Shown here piece after piece: positions 54,501 to 64,000 of a DNA stretch of 64,000 nucleotides (position 1 is the stretch's first letter; each line of letters opens with the position of its first letter). Source of the stretch: Chitinophagaceae bacterium (GTDB lineage: Bacteria; Bacteroidota; Bacteroidia; Chitinophagales; Chitinophagaceae); the NCBI GenBank assembly GCA_947454235.1, contig CANGIY010000002.1, forward strand, positions 124,001 to 188,000, in the 5' to 3' direction. A model generated the notes under the pieces. The model was not told the DNA's origin. It saw only the letters and a program-made list of their open reading frames with translations, and did not search any database. The translations under genes were made by a program, and so were the position numbers.

Positions 54501-57500
54501 TTACTCAACCACCAATTTCTTCACAACCCCTTCAAAGCCAGGACCTTGAATTGATACAAGGTAAATTCCTTTTTTAAGCTCTGGCAATGGCAACATAATG
54601 TGGTTGTTACCTCCATTTAATGCCTGATTGATGTTTAAGATTACTTTACCGCTGGCATCGGTAAGTGAAATATTTGCATCACTTATCAATGAAACAGGCA
54701 ATTTAATATCAAAAAAGCACTGGTCGAAAGCAGGGTTAGGGTAGATGTCAGAAACAGTAACTTGAGCCCTGTTGATATTTTCTACCCCTGTGTTGAAGTA
54801 AGTGGTGTCATTGCTCACAACAACATATTGACTGCTGAAATGATTGATGCCTGCGATTTGTTTCCATTGAAGCGAACTACCACTTGTGGCATAATTGAAA
54901 CGTACTGCACTATCCAATTCTGAACCCCATGTGTTTCCAAACTCACAAGTACCTCTACTGAATAATTTGAAATTACCGGCAGCAAACGCTGAACGACCAA
55001 TTGGCATAGCACTCAATAGCATACTATCAGGTGGGGTAATAGTTGTGTTAATTCCATAATTGTTCACGATGTAGTAACCATTTACAACTGGTCTTGTATC
55101 AGGCTTGGTATCAGGTTTACAATTCAGGTGAAATGCAACCACTTCGCCGTCAGGGTATGTGCCTGTTGATGGTAAATTAAGGCGTACATCAGCCGGTGCA
55201 AAATCTGTTACACCACCGGTGCTCACGCTTGGTAAACGAAGTACTTTACCTATGCCAACCGGTGCAGTTGAACGTACAATATTGGCCGCAGGTACGCCTG
55301 TCCCGAAGTTATTGACAACATCGTACAGTGTACCGCTCTGCTGATCGTATTGGTTAAACTGGAAATACTTAATTAATCCTGTCTCGCTCGAAGGATTAGT
55401 GATCAGGTGCATTTTCTCTCTAACCTCTTCTTGCGTTAATGCGTAATTGTAAAATTTCACTTCTTCTATTTTACCGTTGTATTTCGAGCCTTGACCCGAA
55501 TGGTTGTCAAGGTTTACAACAAATGGACTTTGAGATAAGTCAATGACAGGCATGGGACCACTATTCAAAGTATCTGCAACACCATTCAAGTACATTACTA
55601 CTCTTTCAGGACTATACGTGAGCACAACGTAATTCCACTTTGTGCTGTCGCAATAGAGGTTGCTGTAATTTCTATAAGTAGTAATACTATCAGTGTAACA
55701 CAATCTAAGGTTAGGCGTGTATCCGCTGAATGTAAAACCAAAGCCAAAGCCTGAGCCAGCCGATCCCGGATATACATCATGCGAAATGAGCTGAGAGAAG
55801 CTACTCTGCAACCCCTTTGGTTGAGCCCAACAACTAATAGAAAAGTTGTTGCTGTTGATATTGGCAATACCCAAATTCACTGTTTGGTTAGTACCGTTGA
55901 GTTGCAAGCAGGTACCAGGTAAAGTGTCGGGTGCGCAATGGTCGTCGCTCACATAAATCATACTGTCAATGGTTTTAGTGTCATTTGCGCCTGAAGCATT
56001 GGTTACCTTCAGCGTTACGCTATAGTATCCCGGACCAGGATAAACGACTTTCGGAGTTCTTACGGAAGTACTGCTTACAAACGACGCTCCAGGGAAAGTC
56101 CACAACCATGTTGCACCTGTGTAGTTCACCATAGAGTAGTCGTAAAATCGAACTGTATCTCTAGCGCAACCAACATATTGTTTATCGCACATTGGTTGAG
56201 CCACTGGTGCTCCTGTACTATTGAGTGGTGTTTCCCAAATGCTGGAATTACCTACCAAGCGCATTTTACTATCCCTGTAAAATATCAACGCACCTTCTCT
56301 TGCTTCAATGCTGGCTGTCAAACCATTGCTGTAGTCAGTCCAGTCGCTCATTGTGCTGTTTCTATAAAACACTTTTGAGGGCCTGTTGTTGGTAATGGCA
56401 TAAATATCGCCATTTGTTCCACCCTGATATTGTATGAAAGCCACTTTCTGATTATTTAATGTTGAACCGGTTATGTTAGTCCATGTGCTTCCGCCATCTG
56501 TTGATTTGAATACTTTATTGCCTGCTGAACCATTACCCATACACACATATACTTCGTTTTCATTCAATGGATTTGTAGCAACATCAGAATTGTAGTAGCT
56601 CCAAGTAGCAGGTAAAGTAAGTGAAGACCATGTTGTGCCACCATCAGTTGTTTTTTTGATGCCTGTGGTAGTTAAAACATAAATAACTGATGGCTTTTTG
56701 CGGCACACTTCAAAGCGCCAAACTTTATTACCAAGTCCGAAACTATGTAGAGAAGTGTATGACGCACCCGAATTTGTAGACTTCCATAAAATACTATCCT
56801 TACCTACATAGAATACATTTGAATAACGTGGGTCAACCACCAATTTAGAAGAAAACAAACCATAGAAATCGTCCTGAGGCCATTTAGTATTGGGGACTTC
56901 AGGGTCGTTGTAGGTGATAATGCCTGAAAGCGTCGCGGGTATTCTGATATTTCCAATATCCCTGAAACCTGTAAGGCGGGTGCGACCATGGTAAACATGC
57001 CCTGTAGCATCTTCTCCGCCACCTAGTGACAAAGAACCTCCATCGGCATAATATTCTGAAATGGCTGCATCGCCATTGTGGTATCTACCACCAACAACAA
57101 TATCTTCATCCCAGCCTTGTCCAAATCCCCAAAAATCGCCACTCCTGATTCCGTAATTCCTTACCGACCAGTTGCTCGTGTTGGTAAAAAAGTCACTTGA
57201 ATAGTTGATGCCTCCATCGGTTGCTATATAACAATCGCCGCCAATAGCGCAAGCCTGTTGCATATCGGGGTGTAACGCAAAAGGACCTCGATAGCCACCC
57301 AATGGTCTGAAATTAGAACCGCCGTCAACCGATTTATAACATGTTGTAGTACCTACAATCAACTGATTGACATTTGAAGGGTTCACTACAATACCAAGGT
57401 CGTAATAGCCTTGTCCATTAGACATACCTAATCCTGTTGTATCACCCGCTCCTGTTAGACCCGATGCTGTTGATGTGACCATAACAAACCAGCTTGCCCC

Positions 57501-58604
57501 ACGGTCAGTACTTTTGATGATACAAGGAAATGAAGTGCCTAGATTTACACAATACACTACATTACTTCCATTGGGGGAAACTCCTAACCTTGCGCCGTTA
57601 CATCCCAACGATAACGAACCTGTTACATTCGTAAAAGACGCGCCTGCATTAACCGATCTAAGCAACACAAGTCCATTTGCAGCCGTAGAACCAACTGCAT
57701 AAACAGTATCTCCATTGGTAGGGTTGAGCACAACGTCGTAAAGTGAACCAGTTACGGTGTCGTTGGTCGATGCTGTCCAGGTAGTACCGCCATTATCAGA
57801 ATAATACACTTTTGTGTCGCCGGCAACTAAAATTCTTCCGGTGGTGGGATTGATCGCAATGGCATTACCACCACCATATCTATATGATGAAAGGACAGTC
57901 CAACCTGCTCCACCTGTGGTGGTTTTCATGAGTGCATTGCCACCGTCGTAATATGTATAAACAGTATTTTCATTAGTTGGGTCGATTGCAAGTGAAAGGT
58001 TACCTGATGCAAACAATGTATCACTTACTGATGTCCAGTGCAGGCCTTTATCGCTTGATCGATAAAATGTGCCCGGTTCGCTTGCACCATACAGCACATT
58101 GGGGTTGGAACGGGAAACACCAACGAGGTACATATTTGACTGTTCATTTTTCTTTGCTCCACCTTCTTCAAAAGTCTCTTTCGGACCAAGTAAGGTCCAA
58201 TTAGCACCAGTAGTCGTTTTATTTCTTGAAGTTTCTTTGCCCTGATTTTCCAGCGACTTCATCAATTGCTCGCGGTGGTAGTTTTTATCAACTTTCACCG
58301 AACCATCGGGCTGAATAAATGGAGCAATGTGGTTACGCCACCTGATGTAGGCGGTAGTGTATGGATTTTCTTCAAACTCTTCTTTTTCAAGGAGGCTTCT
58401 TCTTTCGCGCTCTTCTTCTTTGTGCGATGCTTTCACTATAGAATCAAGCACAAAAACATTTGGATTTGCCCAATCAGTTATCTCAACCCATTCAGGAGTA
58501 GGAATACTTTTAGGCAAATGGAAAGGATTAGTGGTTTTGTTTTGGGCTTTTAAAGAAGTAGCCAGAACAATACTGGCACAAATAAAGAGTAGACTTTTTT
58601 TCAT
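54501..58604 (-). CDS. T9SS-secreted beta-propeller (sortilin/BNR-like) protein with PKD and LamG domains
   Basis: 1367 aa from ATG 58604. Signal peptide about 1-20 (MKKSLLFICASIVLATSLKA). Many sortilin/BNR repeats, S-DGG-TW, appear between ~150 and 790: YSDNGGTTWTAS, KSVDGGSNFRPL, KKTTDGGTTWSSL, KSTDGGSTWTNITG, so a VPS10-like propeller. A PKD domain follows (TVRFYDYSMVNYTGATWLWT onward), then a LamG/concanavalin-like domain (NFSISCWAQPKGLQSSFSQL; EEVKFYNYALTQEEV), and a C-terminal T9SS type A domain from VSDIYPNPAFDQC to the end. It probably binds or degrades glycans at the cell surface; no catalytic residues were recognised. Promoter box at 58621-58628. Confidence 0.88.
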   Translation of the reverse strand: MKKSLLFICASIVLATSLKAQNKTTNPFHLPKSIPTPEWVEITDWANPNVFVLDSIVKASHKEEERERRSLLEKEEFEENPYTTAYIRWRNHIAPFIQPDGSVKVDKNYHREQLMKSLENQGKETSRNKTTTGANWTLLGPKETFEEGGAKKNEQSNMYLVGVSRSNPNVLYGASEPGTFYRSSDKGLHWTSVSDTLFASGNLSLAIDPTNENTVYTYYDGGNALMKTTTGGAGWTVLSSYRYGGGNAIAINPTTGRILVAGDTKVYYSDNGGTTWTASTNDTVTGSLYDVVLNPTNGDTVYAVGSTAANGLVLLRSVNAGASFTNVTGSLSLGCNGARLGVSPNGSNVVYCVNLGTSFPCIIKSTDRGASWFVMVTSTASGLTGAGDTTGLGMSNGQGYYDLGIVVNPSNVNQLIVGTTTCYKSVDGGSNFRPLGGYRGPFALHPDMQQACAIGGDCYIATDGGINYSSDFFTNTSNWSVRNYGIRSGDFWGFGQGWDEDIVVGGRYHNGDAAISEYYADGGSLSLGGGEDATGHVYHGRTRLTGFRDIGNIRIPATLSGIITYNDPEVPNTKWPQDDFYGLFSSKLVVDPRYSNVFYVGKDSILWKSTNSGASYTSLHSFGLGNKVWRFEVCRKKPSVIYVLTTTGIKKTTDGGTTWSSLTLPATWSYYNSDVATNPLNENEVYVCMGNGSAGNKVFKSTDGGSTWTNITGSTLNNQKVAFIQYQGGTNGDIYAITNNRPSKVFYRNSTMSDWTDYSNGLTASIEAREGALIFYRDSKMRLVGNSSIWETPLNSTGAPVAQPMCDKQYVGCARDTVRFYDYSMVNYTGATWLWTFPGASFVSSTSVRTPKVVYPGPGYYSVTLKVTNASGANDTKTIDSMIYVSDDHCAPDTLPGTCLQLNGTNQTVNLGIANINSNNFSISCWAQPKGLQSSFSQLISHDVYPGSAGSGFGFGFTFSGYTPNLRLCYTDSITTYRNYSNLYCDSTKWNYVVLTYSPERVVMYLNGVADTLNSGPMPVIDLSQSPFVVNLDNHSGQGSKYNGKIEEVKFYNYALTQEEVREKMHLITNPSSETGLIKYFQFNQYDQQSGTLYDVVNNFGTGVPAANIVRSTAPVGIGKVLRLPSVSTGGVTDFAPADVRLNLPSTGTYPDGEVVAFHLNCKPDTKPDTRPVVNGYYIVNNYGINTTITPPDSMLLSAMPIGRSAFAAGNFKLFSRGTCEFGNTWGSELDSAVRFNYATSGSSLQWKQIAGINHFSSQYVVVSNDTTYFNTGVENINRAQVTVSDIYPNPAFDQCFFDIKLPVSLISDANISLTDASGKVILNINQALNGGNNHIMLPLPELKKGIYLVSIQGPGFEGVVKKLVVE

Positions 58605-58620
58605 ACAAACAGACATAGAA

Positions 58621-58628
58621 CAAATCTA
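58621..58628 (-). promoter_or_regulatory. -7 promoter element TAGATTTG
   Basis: Exact TAnnTTTG on the minus strand, 16 nt before the propeller-protein ATG. Confidence 0.5.
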
Positions 58629-58760
58629 ATCAACTATTCATATTTTACCAATGACAATCAATCTGCTGTGGAAAACTCGCACATTTTCCATTAGACCATC
58701 AGTGCAGAGTGCCGCAAACGAATTAACGAAAACCAATACCTGAAACTCACACTTTGAAGT

Positions 58761-58768
58761 TACATTTG
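58761..58768 (+). promoter_or_regulatory. -7 promoter element TACATTTG of the NRAMP gene
   Basis: Exact TAnnTTTG, 22 nt before the GTG start. Its last two bases are inside the palindrome at 58767-58784. Confidence 0.55.
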
Positions 58769-58784
58769 TGCAAAATTTTGCACA
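58767..58784. promoter_or_regulatory. Perfect 18-bp palindrome, probable operator of the metal transporter
   Basis: TGTGCAAAATTTTGCACA is its own reverse complement. It begins inside the -7 box and ends 6 nt before the start codon, covering the expected transcription start: the classic place for a repressor. The gene encodes a Mn/Fe transporter, so a DtxR/MntR-type or Fur-type regulator is the natural guess. Confidence 0.6.
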
Positions 58785-58790
58785 GCAAAA

Positions 58791-60659
58791 GTGAGTGAAA
58801 AATCGTTACATGATGTCCATTCCAGTGTCGACCCATCAAAGGCAGGCACAAAACTAAAAAAGGCTTTTGCTTTTTTCGGTCCGGCATACCTTGTAAGTGT
58901 TGGTTACATGGACCCCGGCAACTGGGCAACAGATATTGCTGGTGGCAGTCATTTTGGGTACAAGCTTATATGGGTACTACTGCTCAGTAATATAATTGCA
59001 TTGTTGTTGCAGTCGTTGAGTGCACGATTGGGAATAGTGCAGGGCAGAGACCTTGCTCAATGTAGCCGAGACTTGTATCCTCCGTTTGTAAACGTTACAC
59101 TGTACATTCTTGCAGAAATTGCGATAGCAGCCTGCGACCTGGCAGAGGTTTTGGGAATGGCTATAGGGCTTAATCTGTTACTTCATATTCCGCTGTTGTG
59201 GGGTGTACTCATCACCATTCTCGACACTTTTGTGCTATTGTACTTGCAGAAGTTGGGTATGCGCAAAATGGAGGCATTTATTATTTCTCTGATAGCCATC
59301 ATTGGAGTGTGTTTAGTCACTGAATTGTTCTTTTCTCACCCTGACCTACATGCTGTTGTGGGGGGATTTTCTCCATCTTTGCCCAATCACGCTGCATTAT
59401 ACATAGCAGTTGGTATAATCGGAGCAACTGTGATGCCACACAACCTTTATCTGCACTCAGCATTGGTGCAAACCCGTAAAATCAATCGCGACCCAAAGTC
59501 TGTAAAAACAGCCATTCGTTTCAATATTTTAGATAGCACAATAGCTTTGAATCTGGCGTTTTTTGTGAATGCCGCCATTCTTGTCTTGGCGGGGTCGGTG
59601 TTTTTTACCAGTGGTAATAACAACGTTTCTTCTATACAGGATGCACATAAATTTTTAGCACCGTTACTGGGCACCAAATGGGCTTCTGTTTTGTTTGCTG
59701 TGGCCCTTATAGCCTCGGGGCAGAGTTCAACAATCACAGGCACGCTAGCCGGGCAGATAGTGATGGAAGGCTACCTGCAATTGAGGCTCAACCCAATGGC
59801 ACGCCGATTACTAACTAGGTTGTTAGCCATTGTGCCTGCAGTTATTGTTATCGTTATTTCAGGAGATAGCAGGGTAGATGATATGCTGGTATTTAGTCAG
59901 GTATTGCTGAGTATGCAGTTGGCGTTTGCGGTTATCCCGCTCATTCATTTCGTGAGTGATAAGTCGAAGATGGGAGAATTTGCCATTGGCAATATTACTA
60001 AAGTTGTGTCGTGGGTATTTGCAGGAATTATCTTGTTTTTGAACATCAAGTTCTTTGGCGAAACGGTTTTGAGCTGGATGTCGGGCACGAGTTCCATTGC
60101 GATTAAGGCGTTGATTCTTTTGATGGTGTTGTTTTTGACTGCTATCTTAGTTGTTACAATCATTTATCCGTTTGTTTTGAACAAAATGGCTTCGGGCAAA
60201 AGCATACACACCAACTACGATTTATCAGGCATAGACGTGAATGAATCGCTGGCTTTTGGAACAATTGGGCTTGCACTTGAATTCAGCGAAAAGGACAAGA
60301 AAGTGGTTGAATATGCATTGCGAATTTCAAAGGAGCACACCAAATTTGTATTGATACACATCGTAGAAAGCGCATCGGCAGCAGCACTTGGTAAGGAAGC
60401 TGATGACTTTGAGACCATCGAAGACAAACGAATCATGGCTGAATATGTGGCATTCTTCAATCAGAGAGGCTTTGACGCTAGGGGTGAGTTAGGGTTCAAA
60501 AACCGCGTTACCGAAATTGCTCGCATTGTACAAGACAACAATTGCGAACTGTTGATACTCGGTAGCCACGGACACAAAACAGCGAAAGACTGGCTGCTTG
60601 GAGAAACCATTAATTCTGTCCGCCACCATGTCGAAATACCGGTGTTTATTGCACGGTAG
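58791..60659 (+). CDS. mntH: NRAMP divalent-metal transporter fused to UspA domain
   Basis: 622 aa from GTG 58791; no ATG precedes the first conserved helix. NRAMP part about 20-460 with 11 membrane spans: YMDPGNWATDI (Asp41 and Asn44 bind metal in helix 1) and TVMPHNLYLHSALVQTR (Met215 and His217 in helix 6), so all key ligands are present. C-terminal universal-stress domain about 480-622: FVLIHIVESASAAA and the nucleotide loop GSHGHKTAKDWLLGETINSV. It imports Mn2+ (perhaps Fe2+) with protons; the UspA domain may sense ATP or energy state. Such fusions exist in Bacteroidota. Its stop codon directly abuts that of uvrA. Confidence 0.9.
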   Translation: MSEKSLHDVHSSVDPSKAGTKLKKAFAFFGPAYLVSVGYMDPGNWATDIAGGSHFGYKLIWVLLLSNIIALLLQSLSARLGIVQGRDLAQCSRDLYPPFVNVTLYILAEIAIAACDLAEVLGMAIGLNLLLHIPLLWGVLITILDTFVLLYLQKLGMRKMEAFIISLIAIIGVCLVTELFFSHPDLHAVVGGFSPSLPNHAALYIAVGIIGATVMPHNLYLHSALVQTRKINRDPKSVKTAIRFNILDSTIALNLAFFVNAAILVLAGSVFFTSGNNNVSSIQDAHKFLAPLLGTKWASVLFAVALIASGQSSTITGTLAGQIVMEGYLQLRLNPMARRLLTRLLAIVPAVIVIVISGDSRVDDMLVFSQVLLSMQLAFAVIPLIHFVSDKSKMGEFAIGNITKVVSWVFAGIILFLNIKFFGETVLSWMSGTSSIAIKALILLMVLFLTAILVVTIIYPFVLNKMASGKSIHTNYDLSGIDVNESLAFGTIGLALEFSEKDKKVVEYALRISKEHTKFVLIHIVESASAAALGKEADDFETIEDKRIMAEYVAFFNQRGFDARGELGFKNRVTEIARIVQDNNCELLILGSHGHKTAKDWLLGETINSVRHHVEIPVFIAR

Positions 60660-63491
60660 TTAATCCATAAATTTCCCCGTATAACTCTCTTTCACTTTTT
60701 TAAGTCCTGCTGGTGGACCTTCGTAGAGAATGTAACCTCCACCGCTACCGCCTTCGGGGCCAAGGTCAATGACATGGTCAGCAGAACGAATAACATCGGT
60801 GTTGTGTTCAATTACTAAAATAGAATGCCCTTGTTCAATAAGCGCATCGAACGACCCCAATAGTTTCTTGATGTCATGCATGTGCAAACCCGTAGTAGGT
60901 TCATCGAATATGAACAATACCTTTCCACTGTGTTTACCCTTACCCAAGAAAGAAGCCAGTTTTACCCTTTGTGCTTCGCCACCACTTAATGTATCGCTGC
61001 TTTGCCCCAATTTCACATACCCTAAACCCACATCACTCAAAGGTTGAATTGCTTTCGCTAGTTTGGTCTCATCCTGAAAAAACGTAATGGCTTCATCAAC
61101 ACTTAGTTCAAGAATATCGTAGATGCTTTTACCTCTATAGGTTACCTCCAGTACTTCATCTTTAAAACGCTTACCCTTGCATTGCTCGCACAACAAGTGC
61201 ACATCAGCAAGGAATTGCATTTCTACTACAACTTCACCTTCACCTTTGCAAGTATCGCAGCGTCCTCCATCGGTATTAAACGAAAAGTGTTTTTCTGCGA
61301 AGCCCCTCATTTGTGAAAGCTTTTGTTTGGCGTATAGTTTTCTTATTTCATCGTAAGCCTTGATGTAAGTAATTGGGTTGCTTCGCGACGATTTACCAAT
61401 AGGGTTTTGGTCAACCATTTCAATATGTGTGAGTGTATCGATATCTCCATGCAACGACCTGAAAGTTCCAGGACGGTCGGCACCTTCACCCAAATGTTTC
61501 ATGAGGGCAGGGTAGAGCGTGTTTTTGATAAGCGTTGTTTTACCGCTTCCGCTCACACCAGTAATAACACACATTACACCCAATGGTATTTTGGCATCTA
61601 CGTTTTTAAGGTTGTTTTGTTTACATCCTTCAATATGAATGAAACCTGTTGGCATTCGTAAATCTGAGGGTGGCTCAAGCTTTAATTCACCAGAAAGGTA
61701 TCTGCCAGTTAGGCTGTTTGGTTGTTGAATGAGCTCTTTCCAGTTACCCATGCCCACCACTTCGCCGCCGAGGTGACTCGCCAGTGGACCCATATCAATG
61801 ATGTAATCAGCTTCATGCATCATCATTTCATCGTGCTCAACAACTACAACTGTGTTGCCGAGGTCGCGCAAATTCTTGAGTACTTTAATCAATCGCTCAG
61901 TATCTCTGCTGTGCAATCCAATCGAAGGCTCGTCAAGAATGTAAAGGGAATCAGTTAGGTTACTACCCAGAAAACGAGTGAGTTGTATGCGCTGACTTTC
62001 ACCTCCACTTAAAGTATTTGCGGTTCGGCTGAGTGTCAGATACCCCAATCCTACATCCAGCATCGTTTTAAGACGTTGGTTTATTTCCTGTAGTATTCGT
62101 TTTGCGATGACGCTATCATGTTCATTCAATTTCAATTCGTCAAACCACTTTGTAAGAGACTCAACGGGCAAAAACATCAATTGCGAGATATCAGTGTTTT
62201 GAATCTTTACATACAATGCCTCCTTCCTGAGTCTTGAACCTTTACAATCGGGGCAGGTAGTTCTTCCTCTGTACCTTGCCTGCAAAACCCTGTATTGTAC
62301 TTTATAAAGGTTTTGTTCCACCATCGAAAAAAAATCTCTGATACCCTGCACCGTGCGATTTCCTTCCCATAATAGTTGTAATTCCTGGTCGTCAAGATCG
62401 TGAATAGGTTTGTGTATCGGGAAACCAATTTTTCCAGCTTTATAGATAAAATCATCTTTCCATTCACCCATTTTCTCTCCGCGCCAGCAAGCTACAGCAC
62501 CATCGTACACGCTCAGGCCTTTATCTGGAATCACCAATTCGTCATCAATACCCAATACCTGCCCATAGCCCTCGCACGTAGAACATGCTCCGTATGGATT
62601 ATTGTAGGAAAACATGTTGGGCGACGGTTCATCGAACATGATCCCATCTGCCTCAAAACGATTGCTGAATGATACCAATTCTTTGCCATTGATTTCCAGC
62701 ATACAATTCCCGTCACCTTCATAAAACGCAGTCTGTACACTGTCGCCTAACCTGTGCAGTCCGTCTTCATCAATTGGGTGTTGAACGACAATACGATCTA
62801 CCAGCAGGTAAATAACATCATGTTCCAAAACAACAGTACCCTCTAAAACATCTTCAATTCTTATGGGGCGTTCACCAACCGCAGGGGCATATACACGGCT
62901 GAAACCTTTTTGCATTAAGATGTTCAACTCTTCAATCACTGATCGCTGGTATCGCGTTACCAACGGCACAATTATTTGCACCTTAGTGCTTTGTTCAAGA
63001 CGGGAAATATAATCAACCACATCTGAAACTGAGTCTTTCTTAACTTCTCTACCGCTTATTGGGCTGAAGGTTTTGCCGATTCGGGCGAATAAAAGACGCA
63101 TATAGTCGGTTATCTCCGTCATGCTACCAACAGTACTGCGTGGAGTGCGAGTAGTTACTTTTTGTTCAATCGCAATCGCCGGACAAATGCCCCTTATGTA
63201 ATCTACATCAGGTTTATCCATGCGCATCAGGAACTGGCGGGCATAGCTGCTCAGGCTTTCAGCATACCTGCGTTGGCCTTCAGCAAAAAGCGTATCCATT
63301 GTAAGTGAAGATTTCCCACTACCTGAGACACCGGTTACCACTACCAACTTATTTCTTGGAATAGCAACATCGACATTTTTCAGGTTGTGCATGCGCGCAC
63401 CTTTAATGAAGATGGCATCTTCAAGTAAATTTGCCTCTGCAATATCACTTTGATTTTCAATTGGAACAACAACTTTTTTCTTTCCCGCCAT
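60660..63491 (-). CDS. uvrA: Excinuclease ABC subunit A
   Basis: 943 aa. Two ABC ATPase modules: Walker [20 protein letters not shown] (about 54-72) and [19 protein letters not shown] in the second; signatures [11 protein letters not shown] and [11 protein letters not shown]; Walker [12 protein letters not shown] and [11 protein letters not shown]. Zinc modules CSTCEGYG...CPDCKGSR and CDTCKGEG...CEQCKGKRF are complete. It scans DNA for bulky lesions and loads UvrB. About 25 extra residues precede the usual [14 protein letters not shown] start. A TAAATTTG box lies 4 nt before the ATG. Confidence 0.97.
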   Translation of the reverse strand: MAGKKKVVVPIENQSDIAEANLLEDAIFIKGARMHNLKNVDVAIPRNKLVVVTGVSGSGKSSLTMDTLFAEGQRRYAESLSSYARQFLMRMDKPDVDYIRGICPAIAIEQKVTTRTPRSTVGSMTEITDYMRLLFARIGKTFSPISGREVKKDSVSDVVDYISRLEQSTKVQIIVPLVTRYQRSVIEELNILMQKGFSRVYAPAVGERPIRIEDVLEGTVVLEHDVIYLLVDRIVVQHPIDEDGLHRLGDSVQTAFYEGDGNCMLEINGKELVSFSNRFEADGIMFDEPSPNMFSYNNPYGACSTCEGYGQVLGIDDELVIPDKGLSVYDGAVACWRGEKMGEWKDDFIYKAGKIGFPIHKPIHDLDDQELQLLWEGNRTVQGIRDFFSMVEQNLYKVQYRVLQARYRGRTTCPDCKGSRLRKEALYVKIQNTDISQLMFLPVESLTKWFDELKLNEHDSVIAKRILQEINQRLKTMLDVGLGYLTLSRTANTLSGGESQRIQLTRFLGSNLTDSLYILDEPSIGLHSRDTERLIKVLKNLRDLGNTVVVVEHDEMMMHEADYIIDMGPLASHLGGEVVGMGNWKELIQQPNSLTGRYLSGELKLEPPSDLRMPTGFIHIEGCKQNNLKNVDAKIPLGVMCVITGVSGSGKTTLIKNTLYPALMKHLGEGADRPGTFRSLHGDIDTLTHIEMVDQNPIGKSSRSNPITYIKAYDEIRKLYAKQKLSQMRGFAEKHFSFNTDGGRCDTCKGEGEVVVEMQFLADVHLLCEQCKGKRFKDEVLEVTYRGKSIYDILELSVDEAITFFQDETKLAKAIQPLSDVGLGYVKLGQSSDTLSGGEAQRVKLASFLGKGKHSGKVLFIFDEPTTGLHMHDIKKLLGSFDALIEQGHSILVIEHNTDVIRSADHVIDLGPEGGSGGGYILYEGPPAGLKKVKESYTGKFMD

Positions 63492-63495
63492 ACTG

Positions 63496-63503
63496 CAAAT
63501 TTA
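63496..63503 (-). promoter_or_regulatory. -7-like element TAAATTTG close to a start codon
   Basis: Exact TAnnTTTG on the minus strand ending 4 nt before the uvrA ATG. If real, the transcript is leaderless. Confidence 0.35.
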
Positions 63504-63690
63504 CGGTAGATTAGGTATTGAGGTATTGGATATTTCGAATTGTGGTATTTGGGTTTATGGCGTAGTAATTAATTTTTGCCTGAACTGAGTTAGGGAATGA
63601 TTGAATGAATACTATGATTATCTACTTCCACCACAATCAAAGTATATCAAAAATCAGTAAAATCTGGTTCGAAACTTTGGTCAGAATAGA

Positions 63691-63720
63691 TTGATTGAGT
63701 ACAAGGAATTAATAACTTCG
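63691..63720 (+). promoter_or_regulatory. Promoter of the metallo-beta-lactamase-like gene (-33 TTG, -7 TAACTTCG)
   Basis: TTG at 63691-63693, a 19-nt spacer and TAACTTCG at 63713-63720 (one mismatch to TAnnTTTG), only 4 nt before the ATG at 63725. Confidence 0.4.
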
Positions 63721-63724
63721 TAAA

Positions 63725-64000
63725 ATGCACAGATATTCAAAATGGTTGTCGCTTTTTTCGTTGCTGCTTTGCTTTATTACTTCTACTGCCCAGCAAGTAA
63801 AGGAGCCTCGAATTGATGAAAAATGGATAAAAGAGGTTGAGCCTTTTCGAATAGCAGGCAACTTTTATTTTGTGGGTACTCAAGATTTGGGGTGTTATCT
63901 TATTACTACTCCCAACGGACATGTACTTATAAATACGGGAGTGGCGTCATCGTTTCAAACCATAACAAAAAATATCAGCAAACTCGGTTTTAAGCCAACG
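63725..64000 (+). CDS. Metallo-beta-lactamase-fold protein, subclass B3-like (3' end outside window)
   Basis: 92 codons visible. Signal peptide about 1-22 (MHRYSKWLSLFSLLLCFITS, TAQ). The mature start, WIKEVEPFRIAGNFYFVGTQ and LGCYLITTPNGHVLINTGV, matches the N-terminal beta-strands of subclass B3 metallo-beta-lactamases (PF-I-DN-Y-VG---L---LI--P-GHILIDTG). The conserved Asp of LIDTG is Asn here (LINTG). The zinc motif HxHxDH lies beyond the edge, so hydrolase activity cannot be judged. Periplasmic location expected. A lactonase or other MBL-fold hydrolase remains possible. Confidence 0.75.
   Translation, partial: MHRYSKWLSLFSLLLCFITSTAQQVKEPRIDEKWIKEVEPFRIAGNFYFVGTQDLGCYLITTPNGHVLINTGVASSFQTITKNISKLGFKPT

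Noticed and set aside
63737-63922. 61-aa minus-strand ORF at the window end
   Set aside because: Antisense to the metallo-beta-lactamase-like gene, which has a signal peptide, strand motifs and a promoter.

Overview
The window reads as chromosomal DNA of a free-living or environmental member of the Bacteroidota, probably near the Chitinophagaceae/Sphingobacteriia. The evidence is: three secreted proteins with type IX secretion (T9SS) C-terminal sorting domains, a Porin_10-type porin, a carboxypeptidase-regulatory/DUF5686 outer-membrane protein, paired OmpH/Skp genes behind bamA and uppS, a tRNA-Trp/secE/nusG unit, and many promoters with the Bacteroidota -7 box TAnnTTTG. No species can be named from sequence alone.

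Layout. 1-6.7 kb is one end of a surface-polysaccharide locus: a glycosyltransferase cut by the window edge, asnB, a second glycosyltransferase, a UDP-sugar epimerase and a divergent ATP-grasp gene. 6.8-16.5 kb holds a secreted esterase, a leftward operon (TonB-dependent receptor, shikimate kinase, DUF423 protein, kdsB), a porin, and a tonB-folC pair. 16.67-18.0 kb is a decayed IS5-type insertion sequence whose transposase N-terminus is missing; that space holds a chain of tiny ORFs, a 103-aa orphan gene and a cluster of palindromes. 18.0-22.8 kb is the envelope operon uppS-bamA-skp-skp. 23.0-27.5 kb is S41 protease-M23 peptidase-peroxiredoxin. 27.6-33.7 kb has a deoxynucleoside kinase, a DUF5686 protein, two tandem paralogous lipoproteins, fabD and marC. 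33.8-42.4 kb has pepT, a chagasin-like protease-inhibitor candidate and a 2248-aa adhesin-like protein with 25 Ig-like modules. 42.6-50.7 kb has lpxK, a dipeptidyl peptidase IV homologue, a phosphohexomutase, an M20 peptidase and a cytochrome-c-bearing lipoprotein. 50.9-54.4 kb has an orphan envelope protein, nusG, secE, tRNA-Trp, a small KTSC-like protein and an internally duplicated membrane protein. 54.5-64 kb has a 1367-aa T9SS propeller protein, an NRAMP-UspA fusion transporter behind a perfect palindrome, uvrA, and the 5' end of a subclass-B3-like metallo-beta-lactamase.

Functionally the window is dominated by the cell envelope: LPS biosynthesis (kdsB, lpxK, sugar epimerase, glycosyltransferases), outer-membrane assembly (bamA, skp), peptidoglycan (uppS, M23) and secreted enzymes and adhesins. 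Most genes are ordinary. The parts least explained by known families are the IS-bounded island, the chagasin-like protein, the duplicated membrane protein with a Pro/Gln-rich tail, the cytochrome lipoprotein with a Cys-rich tail, and the mntH palindrome.
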